Assembly: GCA_964017065.1 (NCBI GenBank)
Contig: OZ024783.1
Location: 1,614,134-1,678,133 of the forward strand
Source of the DNA: Haliclona indistincta
Lineage: Eukaryota; Porifera; Demospongiae; Haplosclerida; Chalinidae
Length of the DNA: 64,000 nucleotides
Direction: 5' to 3'
Within the stretch, counting starts at the first letter, position 1; each line of letters begins with the position of its first letter. This document shows, in pieces, positions 11,212 to 20,800 of this stretch. Both the position numbers and the translations under genes were made by a program. Below the pieces are notes generated by a model. That model saw only the letters and a program-made list of their open reading frames with translations, ran no database searches and had not been told where the DNA came from.

Positions 11212-11451
11212 TACCAGCGTTCTTGGTGGGGATGGACTAAGTTCAGAGAGTGCACTTGTCACGTGATCTCATCCACGTTGCTTGAAAATTTGGCGGGAGC
11301 GCGAAACCAACCGTAGATTTGATAGTTGTGTACGTTCTATAAGCGAATAACCACGATCGACCAAGCACCCAACTGGACTGTACTATGAGGGACTGGTAGA
11401 GGAAGTAGACACCCTTATAGAAATGCACAAGCTTAGTACTAGCTGTAACAG

Positions 11452-11529
11452 CAAGAGTATATAATCTTACCAAGAGTATCGAACGCCAATTGCCCCTGTA
11501 GAAACACTCTCGGGAAAGTAACGTGACAG
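11452..11529 (+). repeat. Left terminal inverted repeat of the P-like transposon
   Basis: These 78 bp start CAAGAGTATATAATCTTACC and end GTAACGTGACAG, mirrored exactly at 15865-15942. They contain two direct copies of CAAGAGTAT. The start codon of the plus-strand gene lies 98 bp inside, so the promoter must be in or next to the repeat. Confidence 0.93.
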
Positions 11530-11626
11530 AAACGTGATCCAGTGACGCAGTTATGTAGGCGTAGCCTGATAGTCCACGTCACACGCGCAGGCTCATGCAT
11601 GCACTGCAGCTGTGGGCGACGATATC

Positions 11627-12796
11627 ATGGATGCATCGGAAGATATCTTTTTAGAAGACGTAGGAGCGGAAGTGGATGTAAATCCTGACGAAGTGGCTAA
11701 TGTAGAGATCAAAAAGAAGAAGAGGAAAAGTATGCTATTGAAGAAAGGCGAGAGAGAAGAAATATTGAAGATGTTGTCGGGGCTACAGGACTGGCCTGGT
11801 GTTGCACAAGCCGTAGTAAGCACTGTCTCTAGTGAACATCATATGCGCATTTTTAAGGACAGAGGAAACTTTTGGGAGTTGTTGAAAAGTGATAAAATGT
11901 TTGTCGGTTTAGTGAAACAACTCGTTCTCTTGTTCGTCAGAATATATCAGTTGTGCCAGACAGGGAGGGACAAGTACAGTAGATTTCAGGTGGAGTGGCA
12001 CAAACAATGCAGTTCAATGTTACAAGACCAGTGCCTTCAAAAAGAGCTGCTAGAGATTCACCAGCAATGGCTCAGTTATTGTGCAAAATGTGAAGCCGAT
12101 AGAGCTGTCTCGAATCCAGTAATGGTAGCTGTGTGCTCAGCAGTGTTCGACTACCTAATGTCTAAAATCAACCAACACCAGAAGGAAAAAGCCAAAACAT
12201 CTGATTCTCTTTTGCTGCCAGAACAGGAAAAAGGAGTTTACTACAGGTTTGGTGGTGCAGCATTGTCATCAATGTTGCATCAAAGATATAATAAACTTAA
12301 GCCTGATATGCCTGAATCAGACAGGGAGATGTTAAAAAAGGAGATCTCTATTTTGAAGACCATTAACTGCACAGATAAAGATCATGTACCCGAATATCTG
12401 CAGTACAGAGACATGGGCTACATGTACTTTCCGGCTGTTCGATATATTCCATTTATTATGCACGTAGATCAATGTGTCCTTGAACATACAAATGAGAAGT
12501 CGCTACGGGAACACGGTTCATCACTTGTGGGAGTAGTGACTGCACATCTACGCCAAAATAAGAATCTTGAGAAGGAATTTATCACTTTACTTACAGAATT
12601 ATATTCACAAAACAAAGAAGTAGTACAGAGAATCTATTTAGAATTTACTCGTAAACTATGCAACACCAGGATACAAGAGTTCCTTGATGTCTATCGCCAG
12701 CTAGCTGCTAAAAAAGAAGATGGAAAACATACTTTGTCAGGACAGAATCTGAGAGACAAATTGTTAACATACCATACAAGCTCAAAATCACAGTGA
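11627..12796 (+). CDS. Transposon accessory protein of unknown function (389 aa)
   Basis: This is an intronless frame inside the transposon. I chose the ATG at 11627 (MDASEDIFLEDVG); the frame extends 15 bp upstream to a GTG but has no earlier ATG. Residues 1-30 are acidic and are followed by a lysine-rich stretch (KKKKRK, nuclear-signal-like). The rest is predicted mainly alpha-helical, with Cys/His scattered (YCAKCEAD, VDQCVLEH) but no clear zinc finger. A conserved-looking core reads 'VYYRFGGAALSSMLHQRY'. I recognise no catalytic motif. Its placement between the TIRs, opposite the transposase, suggests an accessory role such as DNA binding, nuclear import or regulation, as second ORFs have in Harbinger or CACTA elements. 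That is inference. It could also be a captured host gene. Confidence 0.85.
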   Translation: MDASEDIFLEDVGAEVDVNPDEVANVEIKKKKRKSMLLKKGEREEILKMLSGLQDWPGVAQAVVSTVSSEHHMRIFKDRGNFWELLKSDKMFVGLVKQLVLLFVRIYQLCQTGRDKYSRFQVEWHKQCSSMLQDQCLQKELLEIHQQWLSYCAKCEADRAVSNPVMVAVCSAVFDYLMSKINQHQKEKAKTSDSLLLPEQEKGVYYRFGGAALSSMLHQRYNKLKPDMPESDREMLKKEISILKTINCTDKDHVPEYLQYRDMGYMYFPAVRYIPFIMHVDQCVLEHTNEKSLREHGSSLVGVVTAHLRQNKNLEKEFITLLTELYSQNKEVVQRIYLEFTRKLCNTRIQEFLDVYRQLAAKKEDGKHTLSGQNLRDKLLTYHTSSKSQ

Positions 12797-12799
12797 ACT

Positions 12800-15754
12800 C
12801 TATTCAGATAATTCTTGGACATGATTACTTGTCTTGCTTCTGTTGTACTTCTTTTTTTCTAATGGTGCTATGGGAATAGACAACTCTTGATCTCTGTAGA
12901 ATAGGCCACTGTGGTGCACTGCCTGTTTAGCTAGATACTTAGATCTGCATGTAGCATAGTTAGCAGCATCAAGCTTGCTGCCCGACATGTGCTTGTATTG
13001 CCCGAACAACGACTCCACTGCACTTCCTGATACTCGCAAAGGTGACAAAAAATATCCCGGGTAGCACTCCAGGAAGTATTTTGTTAACTCAGTGAACCCG
13101 TACACATCAATTCTCAGATTGTCCCATGCTGAAATTAATGAAAAGTTAATTACAGATGCTCCTAATACATCATTTCTTACTTTGCCATGAAAGAAATTTC
13201 TTTTGGCAGTTTTCAGTTGCACAAAATGAAGAATCTGTGTGCAGACAATCACCATTGTAGCATTACAATTGTTCAACATCAAACCTTCAGCATAGATTCC
13301 ATCCAACCATGTAGAGAAAAACTTGAACCCCTCTGTAATGTTTGTAACAACACGACTGTCAGGAGATGTCACCTTATCGTGACTTAAAAGCCCTCGCTCA
13401 AATAGTTTGTTGCATGCCTCAAGAAATTTTAATGTCAGTTTAGCACTGGCACTATCTTCAGGTGGAGGAGTTTGATTGCAGTACATATATAACTCAGACA
13501 ATACCTCCTCTTGCTGTTAATAAATGAATACAATAATAAAATTGTACAGATATACGCATGCATATAACTATATACCTGCATGATCTTTGCAGGTGCCACG
13601 TTCAATTTTGTCCATGAATCTCGAACTATGTGGCTTTCTCTAAGCTTCGGCACCATCCTGGCATGTCCAGTTTTCTTTTTATCACACTCTCTTATCCACA
13701 TCTTGTAGATGTCCTTCCATCCAAAGACAATGCCATGTCGCTGGAATAATTTGGTTCCGTTATCACGGGAAGAATGTAGGGCATTGATCATGTTTTTCAG
13801 CTGGAAGTATAATAATCACGCATGTATGTACATTAATAATAATCGTAATCTAGCTCACTTGATGGCTAGGGCATATTACCCAGAAAATCTTCTTGCCGGG
13901 TTCAAATGGGTTGGGAAAATAAGGTTCCACTCTGTGACGGTCAGCAGATCCTTCCACACAGTCGATACCATATGCTCCAGATGTTTCACATGTGGACTTG
14001 AGTGCAGAAATGTTAGCACTTGCCCCATCACAGACTAACGCAGAGGTATGAAATGAGTAGAGATAGAAGAGTCTCAGAGTCTGAAACACACAAGCTAGAA
14101 TGAACTTGGACTCCAGTGTGCCACTGCTGGTAAAATATGGACCCACAACATCAAATGAGCTAGTGAGATCCCTCCATAGAAATTGAAGAATGTAGCTTGT
14201 CTGTTCACTAGCAGTTTTTTCATCTACTAGCTTGTAAGCATCATGCAGTGATGACATCTCTTCAGGGCTCATGGCCAAACCGATTACTCTTTGACTCCTC
14301 GAATTCCACATCAGCCTTGATATCACTTTCACCTCGTCAAATATCAGTGCGCCACATCCTTTTGGTTCCATCTTGTTATCCACAGCACACTTTTGCTTGA
14401 ATGATTCAAACCTCTCTGCTTCTTTTGCCATGCGTTCATGACTACTTCCTGCATACAATAGAATGCACGTATAATACATGCTATCAAAATAATAGAATTA
14501 TAGTTTACCGCAATCTTCAAGAAAGGCACCTGTGTACGCCTGTAAAGTAGAACGTGATGGCAACTGGAGTATGCCAAAGTTCTTGAGGGCACCATAAGCT
14601 GATGGACTACGGCAATAGACAGCAAGAGCTAGTCTAATGGTTACTGCACTCCATCTATTTGTCCGTTTGCCCACACCTGTAAATAATTATAACAAATCAC
14701 ATGTCAGTATAATACATGCACTGCATGCCACAGGGAAATTTACAATTATCCTGTTGATCTTGAACAAAATCATCTCTCATCTTCATCTTGTCCATCTCCC
14801 AAATCTCACGAACAGCACCTGCTCCACTACTATAATAATTATATATCATTGTAATCATAAGTATAGATTGTTGTGATCAATGACACACCTATCAGCCTCC
14901 TTCAAAATACTTTCAACCTCATCATCTCCATTTTGGTCAATGGCCTCCATCAGCTTTATAAGCTCATCGTGCTGCTCATCATCCAGCGTCAACTCAGTAT
15001 GTGAGTACTTTTGCAGTTGAGTGCGATCTTTGGCACGTTCACGCTGAGTGTTCTCCTTTCTCTTCTGTTTACTAGTGGGAGACATGTACTTCAATGGACA
15101 GTGTGATGATGGTTGTTGGCGCTTGACTTTATCCGAGGAAGAGACCGCAGACTTCAGTCGCTGATTTAGGTCACTGACTAGACGCTTGCAAGAACTACAC
15201 TGCACACAATCTAACTCTCTTTCCACGATACTTGAATTCTTGGGCAGCGTGTGATAAAGCAGGCAACCACTAGAATCGATTCTTTCAAAGGGATGCTCCA
15301 TACGACGAACTTGTTTGAGATCATATCGAATCTTTGAAAAATACGTCGACTGATATACAGTAGGATCTATTCCTGGACAGAACTTGAATTCACCTTTTGA
15401 ATTTGCCATCATTTCACACAGACCAAGAAATTCATCAACTGACTGCAGTTTTCCACTTGTTTTGGTCCTTAGTAGTATTTGAAAGAAAAAACTTCTGTCT
15501 TCATGGACTACTACTCTCGTGCGTGAGATGGAGCCTGCTGGAGGATGCCAGTGACAAACCTTGCAGCCAACAATTACGTGAGCACCCTTTGTAACTGTAC
15601 GACCGACATCAAACTGCAGCCTGGAATCGTACTTAGCCTGCCCTGCAACTGCTAGACTACTGACCGAAATAAGACTAGCGTCTGCGCTCGATGACTGAGG
15701 TGGCATTCGTTTCGCCGACAATAGATCGTCTTGAGCAGCACTTCTTTTCGCCAT
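12800..15754 (-). CDS. P-element-superfamily transposase (882 aa, six exons)
   Basis: Exons are 15754-14889, 14829-14744, 14676-14509, 14448-13859, 13800-13576 and 13513-12800. All have GT/AG borders and phases add up to 882 codons plus TAG. Residues about 1-285 hold C-x2-C pairs (GCKVC, CVQCSSC) and a basic segment after 'CPLKYMSPTSKQKRK'; no THAP zinc finger is seen. Residues about 325-365 (RWSAVTIRLALAVYCRSPSAY) match the helix-turn-helix region typical of P/THAP9 transposases. Likely RNase-H acidic residues are D411 (LIFDEVKV), D514 (LVCDGASAN) and E812 (SAVESLFGQYK, equivalent to the family 'ENFFSxIR' motif). The usual D-x-P-H-L site reads I-C-P-S-H-Q, lacking Asp. It is expected to cut the element ends and reinsert them in the nucleus. 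The stop codon is 3 bp from that of the converging gene. Confidence 0.85.
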
Positions 15755-15864
15755 GGTTTCGCAGCCGCTATAGCTTGCGCTGCATGCATAGGCCTGCTCT
15801 TCGTTACGTCACTGCCAATTGGTACTACACGCCTGCGTCACAATGCGTAATGAATCGCACGTGC

Positions 15865-15942
15865 CTGTCACGTTACTTTCCCGAGAGTGTTTCTACAGGG
15901 GCAATTGGCGTTCGATACTCTTGGTAAGATTATATACTCTTG
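15865..15942 (-). repeat. Right terminal inverted repeat of the P-like transposon
   Basis: Exact reverse complement of 11452-11529, ending ...ACTCTTG at 15942 directly before the second GTAACAG. The transposase ATG is 111 bp inside the repeat. Confidence 0.93.
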
Positions 15943-15949
15943 GTAACAG

Positions 15950-17450
15950 GTATACCGCACATGGCGATCAAGAAGACCAGCTCAATCTACTACCATCATG
16001 TTACCTGATGAGAACACCAGCGAGGAATTTCAGAACAAGGAGGATCAGAAATCGACAATGTTAGTAATATTTAGCTAATAATAATGAATCAAACACTAAA
16101 TTAATAATAATTATTATAGACATGTTCATGATTCCAGACTCTTTGGTGGCTTTCTTTGATTTATATATAGGTATCTCAGACTGCAAGTGATTCACTAGCA
16201 CCAAACCACAACTCTGTAGTGCGGTTGTATGGAAGAAGAAAGAAGGGATGAGAGAGGTGTCGCTTGATGTGATTCCATTCTCTGTAGAAGAGGAAAGAAT
16301 AATAGACTGTCACCAAACTACTATAAAAAATCACATACCTCCACACAAGAGAGACTACGACTACAGGGTACACGTAAAATTGGGTGTCAAGCAAAGATAC
16401 ACATCAAGAAATGCACACAGTATCCTGAATTTGCTGAATCTCTAGTGCAAAAAAAGCAAGAGAGCATTCCCCGTGAAATCTAGCATGCAGCAGAAGAATG
16501 AAGCACCAAGGTGCAAATGCCTCGGAGGAATTTCAGGTAGCTCATTGCAGTTTAATCGGTGACAGCACTAGAATTCTGTAGCTGAGTATGACACAGTCTT
16601 GACAACAAAAGTTGTGACACCTTCAGCCCTAGAACTACTGATAAGCATACTAGACATGCTCTGACTATACAATGCTTCTGCTGCTATTAGAATTACAAGT
16701 GCTACATGTACATAATGAGAAATACAGCTGCAGCAAGACCACTCCACTCATTATTGCTGCTAGACTTAGCTGCTTATCGTTTGCAGAATATGTACGTGTA
16801 ATGATGCTTGGACAATGCAGATACGTAGTGGTTGCACCTAAGCAATCAGAAGCCTAGCAGTGCTGACCACATGGAATTCAGCTGGGCGTGCCTGCAAGAA
16901 GAGTGAAACCCAAGTATGTGAAGTTGCGACAGAAAGCACAGCACTACTAACTCTAGTCTAGACTGGAGGGCACATCATTGAAACTAGGGAAAAAGAGGCA
17001 AGACAGCAAGTTTAGGAACAGGGTTGGTAAAAAGGCAGACAGGTTAAGAAAGGTAGACATAAAGCATTAATATTTATAATACCATTGCATATTGTTTTAC
17101 AAACAGGAGGCACAGAAGACACAGGACCAGAAAAACTTACAACAATCCACTGCATACGTAAGCACAAAACATTGTAGGCTATGCCATAGACAACAAATGA
17201 TAAAAATGTATCAGTTAGAAGAGGAAGATGTAACCAGTACGTGCCCTGGATGTCAAAGATCAGACTGCGGGACTTCACTTTTAAACTTTGTCTCGACAAG
17301 CCCAAGTTTGGTGGCGAGGGCGTCAAAAAGCAGTGCTGTGCCAATAGAAAATGCAGACTGGTGGCGTCTCTCAGTCTCAACATTCTAAACATTTTCGTAT
17401 AATAAAAACACTTACATGAATAGACTGCTATTGACAACAATGAGGACATA
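15950..17450 (+). pseudogene. Fragment of a KMT2/MLL-like gene with broken CXXC zinc finger, copy A
   Basis: The recognisable part is at about 17232-17402. One frame gives 'CPGCQRSDCGT' and the next frame gives 'CLDKPKFGGEGVKKQCC' followed by 'ANRKC'. Together these match the CXXC domain of MLL-type histone methyltransferases (C-P-G-C-Q, D-C-G, C-L-D-K-P-K-F-G-G, K-K-Q-C-C, R-K-C). Between the halves about 5 extra bases shift the frame and a zinc-binding Cys is lost (TSLLN where TC.. is expected). Upstream, about 16955-17070 encodes a basic stretch (LGKKRQDSKFRNRVGKKADR), consistent with the region before this domain. No SET, PHD or FYR parts are visible. A copy almost identical over 1.5 kb lies at 49000-50480. 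The antisense 145-residue frame is a shadow. Confidence 0.72.
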
Positions 17451-17736
17451 TTAAAAGTAAAACTTGTTTGAATGAACGCTGTTTCAAAAGTCCTACAGCT
17501 GCTATTGACAACCTCACTGTTATCAACAAGAAGCTATCAAAGTATATTTATGATTAACTAGACTCTCCTCCTTCATTTCTTGCAGAGAAAACATTCTTTT
17601 TAGTAAAAGCCAAGAGATGCTACCATAATGTTTTTGAAAGCAATAATACACTGCATGAACATAAGCAAAGTAACATTGTTAGGATTACAATAAGGCATCG
17701 CCTGAGAAAAGTTAATGCAATGATCAAAATCTATGA

Positions 17737-17742
17737 TCTTTA
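17737..17742 (-). terminator. Probable poly(A) signal of receptor R3
   Basis: On the minus strand the sequence reads 'gtgaataaagatcat', about 80 bp after the R3 stop codon. The paralogous positions in R2, R5 and R9 carry AATGAA or AACGAA, so those genes use another signal or a weaker variant. Confidence 0.5.
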
Positions 17743-17821
17743 TTCACACATTGCTCTCTTTAGTAGAGTCAGCTAGCTGCAAGAATAGTAAAAGTGAGAC
17801 ATTATAATAATGTGTGCTCTG

Positions 17822-20800
17822 TTAGCTCACTGAGGCATTTTTGGTGGGAAGAGGTTCACTGGAAACAAGAATCTTGATAGATGACTTGTTTGATTGTGAA
17901 TGTGACCATTTTTTTCTCCACCAGTTGTTGTAAGCGTCTCTTACCTATTTCACAAACAAAAAATATAAACAGCTTCAGTAGTTAATGGAACTAACTGGTT
18001 TAGAGAGAGGAACCAACAAGATGAATATAATGATGCCTTGACAACAAACGAAACCATCCATGATGAATGCGATAACATAAAGATCAGTTAGATGACTAAA
18101 AATTAAATGACCAATCCACGATATGCCCGTTACAACTATCAGTGATATGGTAACTTTTAACCAGTGCCTGCACGAGAATACAAATTATCACACAGCAATA
18201 CACGGCGTTACTTTGTCGTATTTCTTTTCTCTTTTTTCTTCAGATGACGACACATGATAGTAAGAGCCATAACCAGGAACCCAAAATTGACCTATATTTT
18301 GTGCAATAAAAGATGATGTAGAATACACTCACGAGAATGATAAGAAAAGCGGGAGCGATGAGTGCCCAAATATAGTTAGTATCATATCTCAACCAACACC
18401 TGTGATACACTGTATATTACACTTTCAAGCTTTATGGATCACTTACCGAAATAGTCGACCACTTATAGCATCCCGACGTCCATAATGGCTTCCAATAATG
18501 TTTCCAGTGTTGACTAAGAACCCAAGAGGTACCACTAGAATCATGTGTAACAATGGTACACCTATACGAAGCATAAAGTAATTGTAGCTAATGTAATACT
18601 TCACCTACCATAGCTTGCTATGGTGAAGAGAGCGATGTAGTGTTTGCAATTGTGATGTGTGATAAATACTTTAACTAGAATGACATACAAGACCACACCC
18701 TCCATTAGCATCCACATGCACATCACTAATATCAGATAGTGTAGCAACACAGCAATGGCTAAACAGACAGCCTGTATGGTGCAGTAGAGTGGATGGATAG
18801 TAGTAGGACTCTCTTTACCTCATTCTCAGTTCTGTCTATCCCCACAATATACGTAAGCTGAGCAGTGAACATGCTGCCACACAACATACAGTGAATGTAG
18901 TTACGTATGTTCCACAGAGACCTGTAGTCAGTGAATTAATACAGATGCCGTCAAATTAAATTGCAAGTGCAAGCACACAAAGCAAATGTCGGTAGCAAAA
19001 GTACGCGAGTAGCATATATTAGGGAGACACGGTAGTGTCTCCCTATGTAGGGTTGAACGAGAAAACAAGATGGCGGCTACATACAATGTATTAGCGTTCA
19101 AACGCTGATATTTCGCCTGGTGATGAATTTTATACGTCCAAAGACACTTAAACCTGCTATCTGGCGTTGCCCCATCTTACAGTAGCAAGGAGATTGCTCG
19201 AGATTGTTACTAAAGTGACCAACCTGGAAACGGTGAAAATCGAGTTTCGTCATCTTCGTTTTCTTCTTTCTTCTTTCTTTCTTTCTTCCACTCGCCTAGC
19301 ACCTTTACGTGAGCAGTGCCGAGACCAAAACACCCACGAACAGTCGTGAAATTCTCCTGGCATGTGCCTTTTGAACATAGTTTTTAGCGAAACGGCGATA
19401 TAAATTCCGCGATTTCTCGATCGTGATCCATTGTCAGCTAAGTGTTAGACGCCATTAGTGATTGCGCAATACGCACGTGACCAAGCTGTGGTTAACGCAC
19501 GTGACCAAGCACAAGCGCCACGCCGTATAGATCACGGAGAACACATATTTGTCTGGAGTCTTCGAAGAACGGTAAGCTAGCAAGCGCAGAATCACCATTC
19601 TGCCTTGCCAGATAATTATAACATCCGTAACAAGTGTGGGCGGGGCTCGTATGCACTGTATTCATGCATGCGTAGGCGAGCTGATATCTACAGCATAACA
19701 ATTATTTAGCTACATGTTTAAAATTGTTATTATTACATAGTACGTCATCTTTCACCAATCAGATTGCTCTATTCGAGGGCATTAATGTAGGTTATTGACC
19801 GCGCGTAGCGTCTTCTATAGCAACAGACCGTTGCGTCTTTGCGAGTTTGAAAAATTCGCGATGTTATTGGTCTCACAGAGATGAACTATGTAATAAATCA
19901 TTTATTGCCCTACACAACTCGGGCATTAACCGACATTAATGACCTCGGGAAGTCGGTTGCCCTCGTACAGTCTCGGGCTGCGCCCTCGACCGTAACTCGG
20001 GCGACCGACTTTCCCGCGGTCATTAATGTCGGTTAATGCCCTCGCGTGAGGGCAATAACTAATACATAATAAAGAAAAGCCATCAACAACAGGAAAACCA
20101 AACCAATGGTGGAAACAAAGATGGCACAGTAATTGCATGATATTGAACTGTACTTCACTGAAAAAGAAAAAAGGACACAAACAAGAAAATTAAAAAGATT
20201 TCTATCGAAATCAAAAGGATGTAGGGTTGTGAAATCTACCACTGGTCAACAATGTGAACTAACAAGGAACAATCATGGAATGGTAACACGATTGACTTGC
20301 TAACAGACCATAGATCCCTACATCAGTGGCTGTACATAAGCTGTCACAAGCTGAATGCACGTCAGGTGTCAGTCAACAGCAACAAGCTAAGCTGAACTAG
20401 CTATAGTCAACTACAGCAGCCACTGATGTAGGGATCTATGGTCTGTTAGCAAGTCAATCGTGTTACCATTCCATGATTGTTCCTTGTTAGTTCACATTGT
20501 TGACCAGTGGTAGATTTCACAACCCTACATCCTTTTGATTTCGATAGAAATCTTTTTAATTTTCTTGTAAATCTAAGGATTGTACGTAATTTTATTGAGA
20601 GTGGAACTATTATGATCAGTCAAGAATGCACATTAAAGCTTGCTACATTATATCAAGTACATTAGCTTTGTATTCTTGATAATGTGTATCGGTTAGTTCA
20701 TAATGTAGGGTTTACTGACCTCTGTAATACGAATGTAAGAATAGTAGCCAACAGAAACACCAGCGAAATGGGCACAAGAACACGCAAAATGACTAATTCA

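Larger units (their letters stand above)
11445..15949. mobile_element. Complete two-gene DNA transposon, P-element-like, with 78-bp TIRs and 7-bp TSD
   Basis: The element proper is 11452-15942 (4491 bp). Left TIR 11452-11529 and right TIR 15865-15942 are exact reverse complements over 78 bp as read. The target duplication GTAACAG is at 11445-11451 and 15943-15949. The homologous block-B site at 48996-49002 holds a single GTAACAG with continuous flanks, which proves insertion after the block duplication. Each end carries a direct repeat CAAGAGTAT spaced 19 bp (11452 and 11471; mirrored on the right), a likely transposase-binding array. Termini are 5'-CA...TG-3', as in Drosophila P, which however makes 8-bp duplications. 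Two converging genes fill the element. Both frames are open, so it is recent and possibly still autonomous. Confidence 0.93.

Noticed and set aside
14855..15754. THAP domain at the transposase N-terminus
   Set aside because: The Cys/His spacing does not fit C2CH with AVPTF; only C-x2-C pairs are seen.
17012..17449. 145-residue minus-strand frame conserved identically at 50039-50476
   Set aside because: It is antisense to the CXXC-encoding sequence. Its conservation simply reflects the recent block duplication, and it has no recognisable domain.
19167..19349. 60-residue frame also present at 8804-8989
   Set aside because: Part of the repeated composite element; the two differ by length changes in the pyrimidine run that break the frame.
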